A DNA stretch of 6,237 bases from contig JAEETG010000127.1 in the NCBI GenBank assembly GCA_016290255.1, forward strand, positions 1-6,237, given 5' to 3'. Source of the DNA: Clostridia bacterium. GTDB lineage: Bacteria; Bacillota; Clostridia; Christensenellales; UBA1242. Shown one piece after another: positions 5,092 to 6,237 of this stretch. The translations under genes were made by a program, and so were the position numbers. Positions within the stretch are counted from its first letter, which is position 1, and every line of letters begins with the position of its first letter. Under the pieces are notes generated by a model, which worked only from the letters and a program-made list of their open reading frames with translations, was not told where the DNA came from and ran no database searches.

Positions 5092-5771
5092 ACACATTAA
5101 TTATCCTTCAGATTGTCACAATCGTTCTTTCTCTTGTCACCCTTCTTTCAAGTTATCTAATCAAAATTGTTGAAACAAAAAAAGATAACCGCTCAGAAGT
5201 TTTTTCAAGCAAACTTGTGAACAATTTGCACGTTTTGCGAGAAAGCATGAACAAAATATTAACAATTTGCAACCCAGCAACATTAAAAGAAGCAAAAGTT
5301 GCCGCAAAAAAGGGCCTATATGTCATCAAATATCCAACAGCAGAAATGGCTGGTTGCATTGGAACAATAAAATCTATCTTCTTCCCTTTCTACCCTCAAG
5401 AAAACAACTTTATTGTGTCGCTTGAAACGCTTTATTATGTTATGGTGAAATACAACAAAAAGCCAACAAAAGAAAATGAAGAAATCCTAAAAAGGCAAGT
5501 TAGGCACACCTATCTTGAGTTCGCAATTTATGATAGATCCATGTGGGAAGCAGTTATCAGCCAAATGACCAAGAGCAATTTCTCATCATTCACTTTCGAC
5601 CAATATTATGAAGAACTTTCCAAAACAATGAAATTTGCAAAAATGAAAGATGGGCTCAAACAATACACCAGAAAAGGTCAAAGAGCTTTTGTTGAGGAAA
5701 AAGAAATTGAAGAGTTAAGAAAAGCACAAAGGCACATAACCGCAAAAAACATTCACTTGCCAGACTATTAA
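5088..5771 (+). CDS. Single-helix membrane protein of unknown function, second of the tandem paralogous pair
   Basis: The 227-residue protein has the same layout as its upstream neighbour: an N-terminal helix (about 4-25, LIILQIVTIVLSLVTLLSSYLI... start), a basic segment with ETKKDNR, then a soluble body with PTK at 126-128 and IYDRSMWE at 147-154, matching the paralog residue for residue in position. Overall identity looks low, roughly a quarter by eye, so the duplication is old or both copies evolve fast. The C-terminus differs: this protein ends in a basic helical tail (EEKEIEELRKAQRHITAKN) while the first ends in an acidic one, which could suit pairing of the two; that is inference. Translation is coupled through the ATGA overlap (5088-5091). 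The next gene starts 14 bases after the TAA. Confidence 0.85.
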   Translation: MNTLIILQIVTIVLSLVTLLSSYLIKIVETKKDNRSEVFSSKLVNNLHVLRESMNKILTICNPATLKEAKVAAKKGLYVIKYPTAEMAGCIGTIKSIFFPFYPQENNFIVSLETLYYVMVKYNKKPTKENEEILKRQVRHTYLEFAIYDRSMWEAVISQMTKSNFSSFTFDQYYEELSKTMKFAKMKDGLKQYTRKGQRAFVEEKEIEELRKAQRHITAKNIHLPDY

Positions 5772-5785
5772 TTTAAGGAGATAAC

Positions 5786-6237
5786 ATGGAAATAAAGAAA
5801 TTTTGTGAACTTAGCGAAAGTGAACTTGATATGCTGATAGACGCACACTTTAACCACTGGGTTCAACATAACCCAAAAATGAAAAAGGAAGACACAATCT
5901 ATAAGTTCAAAACACTCTACACAAAAGACGCTCTTCCTTTTGGAGTTGCTCTTGTGGACCAAAACCAAATTGTTGGTTTCTGCGTTTTTAAGATTGAAAA
6001 CCTCAAAAAATATCCTGAAATTTATCCATGGCTAAGTGATGTTATGATTCTTCCGCCATTTCGTGGTAAGGGCTATGGCAAAAGCCTATTGGAATATGGC
6101 CAAAAAACACTCAAAAACTTGGGGTATGATACAATTTATGTGTGGACGGATCAAGCCCCAGATTTCTACAAAAAATTGGGCTTTCAATACAAAATGCAAG
6201 TGGAAAAGAACGAAGGTGGCTTTGGACAGCTTTTCTA
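5786..6237 (+). CDS. GNAT family N-acetyltransferase, 3' end beyond the window
   Basis: The frame gives 150 complete codons plus two bases (TA), so it either stops at the edge or continues; the end is unresolved. It is a GNAT fold protein using acetyl-CoA to acetylate an amine. The signature loop is PFRGKGYGKSLLEYG, with R93, G96 and G98 fitting the R/QxxGxG/A acetyl-CoA motif, preceded by the strand LSDVMILPP. The C-terminal APDFYKKLGF (Y128) is the usual late GNAT segment with a candidate catalytic tyrosine. The N-terminal part (about 1-50) is polar and holds WVQHNPKMKKEDT; it would form the substrate side and gives no substrate hint. The start ATG follows AAGGAG (5775-5780) by five bases. 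Spacing of 14 bases makes it part of the same operon as the two paralogs. Confidence 0.88.
   Translation, partial: MEIKKFCELSESELDMLIDAHFNHWVQHNPKMKKEDTIYKFKTLYTKDALPFGVALVDQNQIVGFCVFKIENLKKYPEIYPWLSDVMILPPFRGKGYGKSLLEYGQKTLKNLGYDTIYVWTDQAPDFYKKLGFQYKMQVEKNEGGFGQLF

Overview
The window looks like chromosomal DNA from a low-G+C, Gram-positive-type bacterium, probably an uncultured member of the Bacillota. The evidence is AT-rich sequence, strong AGGAG-type ribosome binding sites and SigA-like TTGACA/TATAAT promoters. TGA ends two genes, so the standard bacterial code applies and a TGA=Trp mollicute is unlikely. No lineage marker gene is present, so finer placement is a guess. I see no rRNA, tRNA, CRISPR array, insertion sequence or phage structural gene.

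Left part, minus strand (1-2400): two membrane-protein genes in tandem, each ending in an almost identical intrinsic terminator. The downstream one (64-1239) is an acyltransferase-3 family integral membrane protein. It has its own TTGACA-17-TATACT promoter and is clearly more AT-rich than the rest. The upstream one (1346-2374) is a composite protein: four membrane helices, an acidic linker, about 100 residues of histone-H1-like KAPAKK/KKPAAK repeats and a SHOCT-like C-terminus.

Middle (2400-3505), plus strand: a divergent gene for a DUF5131 (phage Gp37/Gp68-like) protein with a CX6CX2C cysteine motif, whose promoter lies so close to the start codon that the mRNA may be leaderless. Next comes a compact, self-contained unit: a perfect-consensus promoter, a Shine-Dalgarno site, a 19-codon ORF for a hydrophobic peptide and a strong terminator. 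I consider this the best candidate for an undescribed element.

Right part (3454-6237), plus strand: rmlA (glucose-1-phosphate thymidylyltransferase) with its own promoter and a hairpin over its last codons. Then a tightly packed three-gene cluster: two tandem paralogous single-helix membrane proteins of unknown function that overlap by ATGA, and a GNAT acetyltransferase cut by the window edge. RmlA and the acyltransferase could both serve surface polysaccharide synthesis, but they lie in separate transcription units with no other sugar genes between them, so the window itself does not link them.
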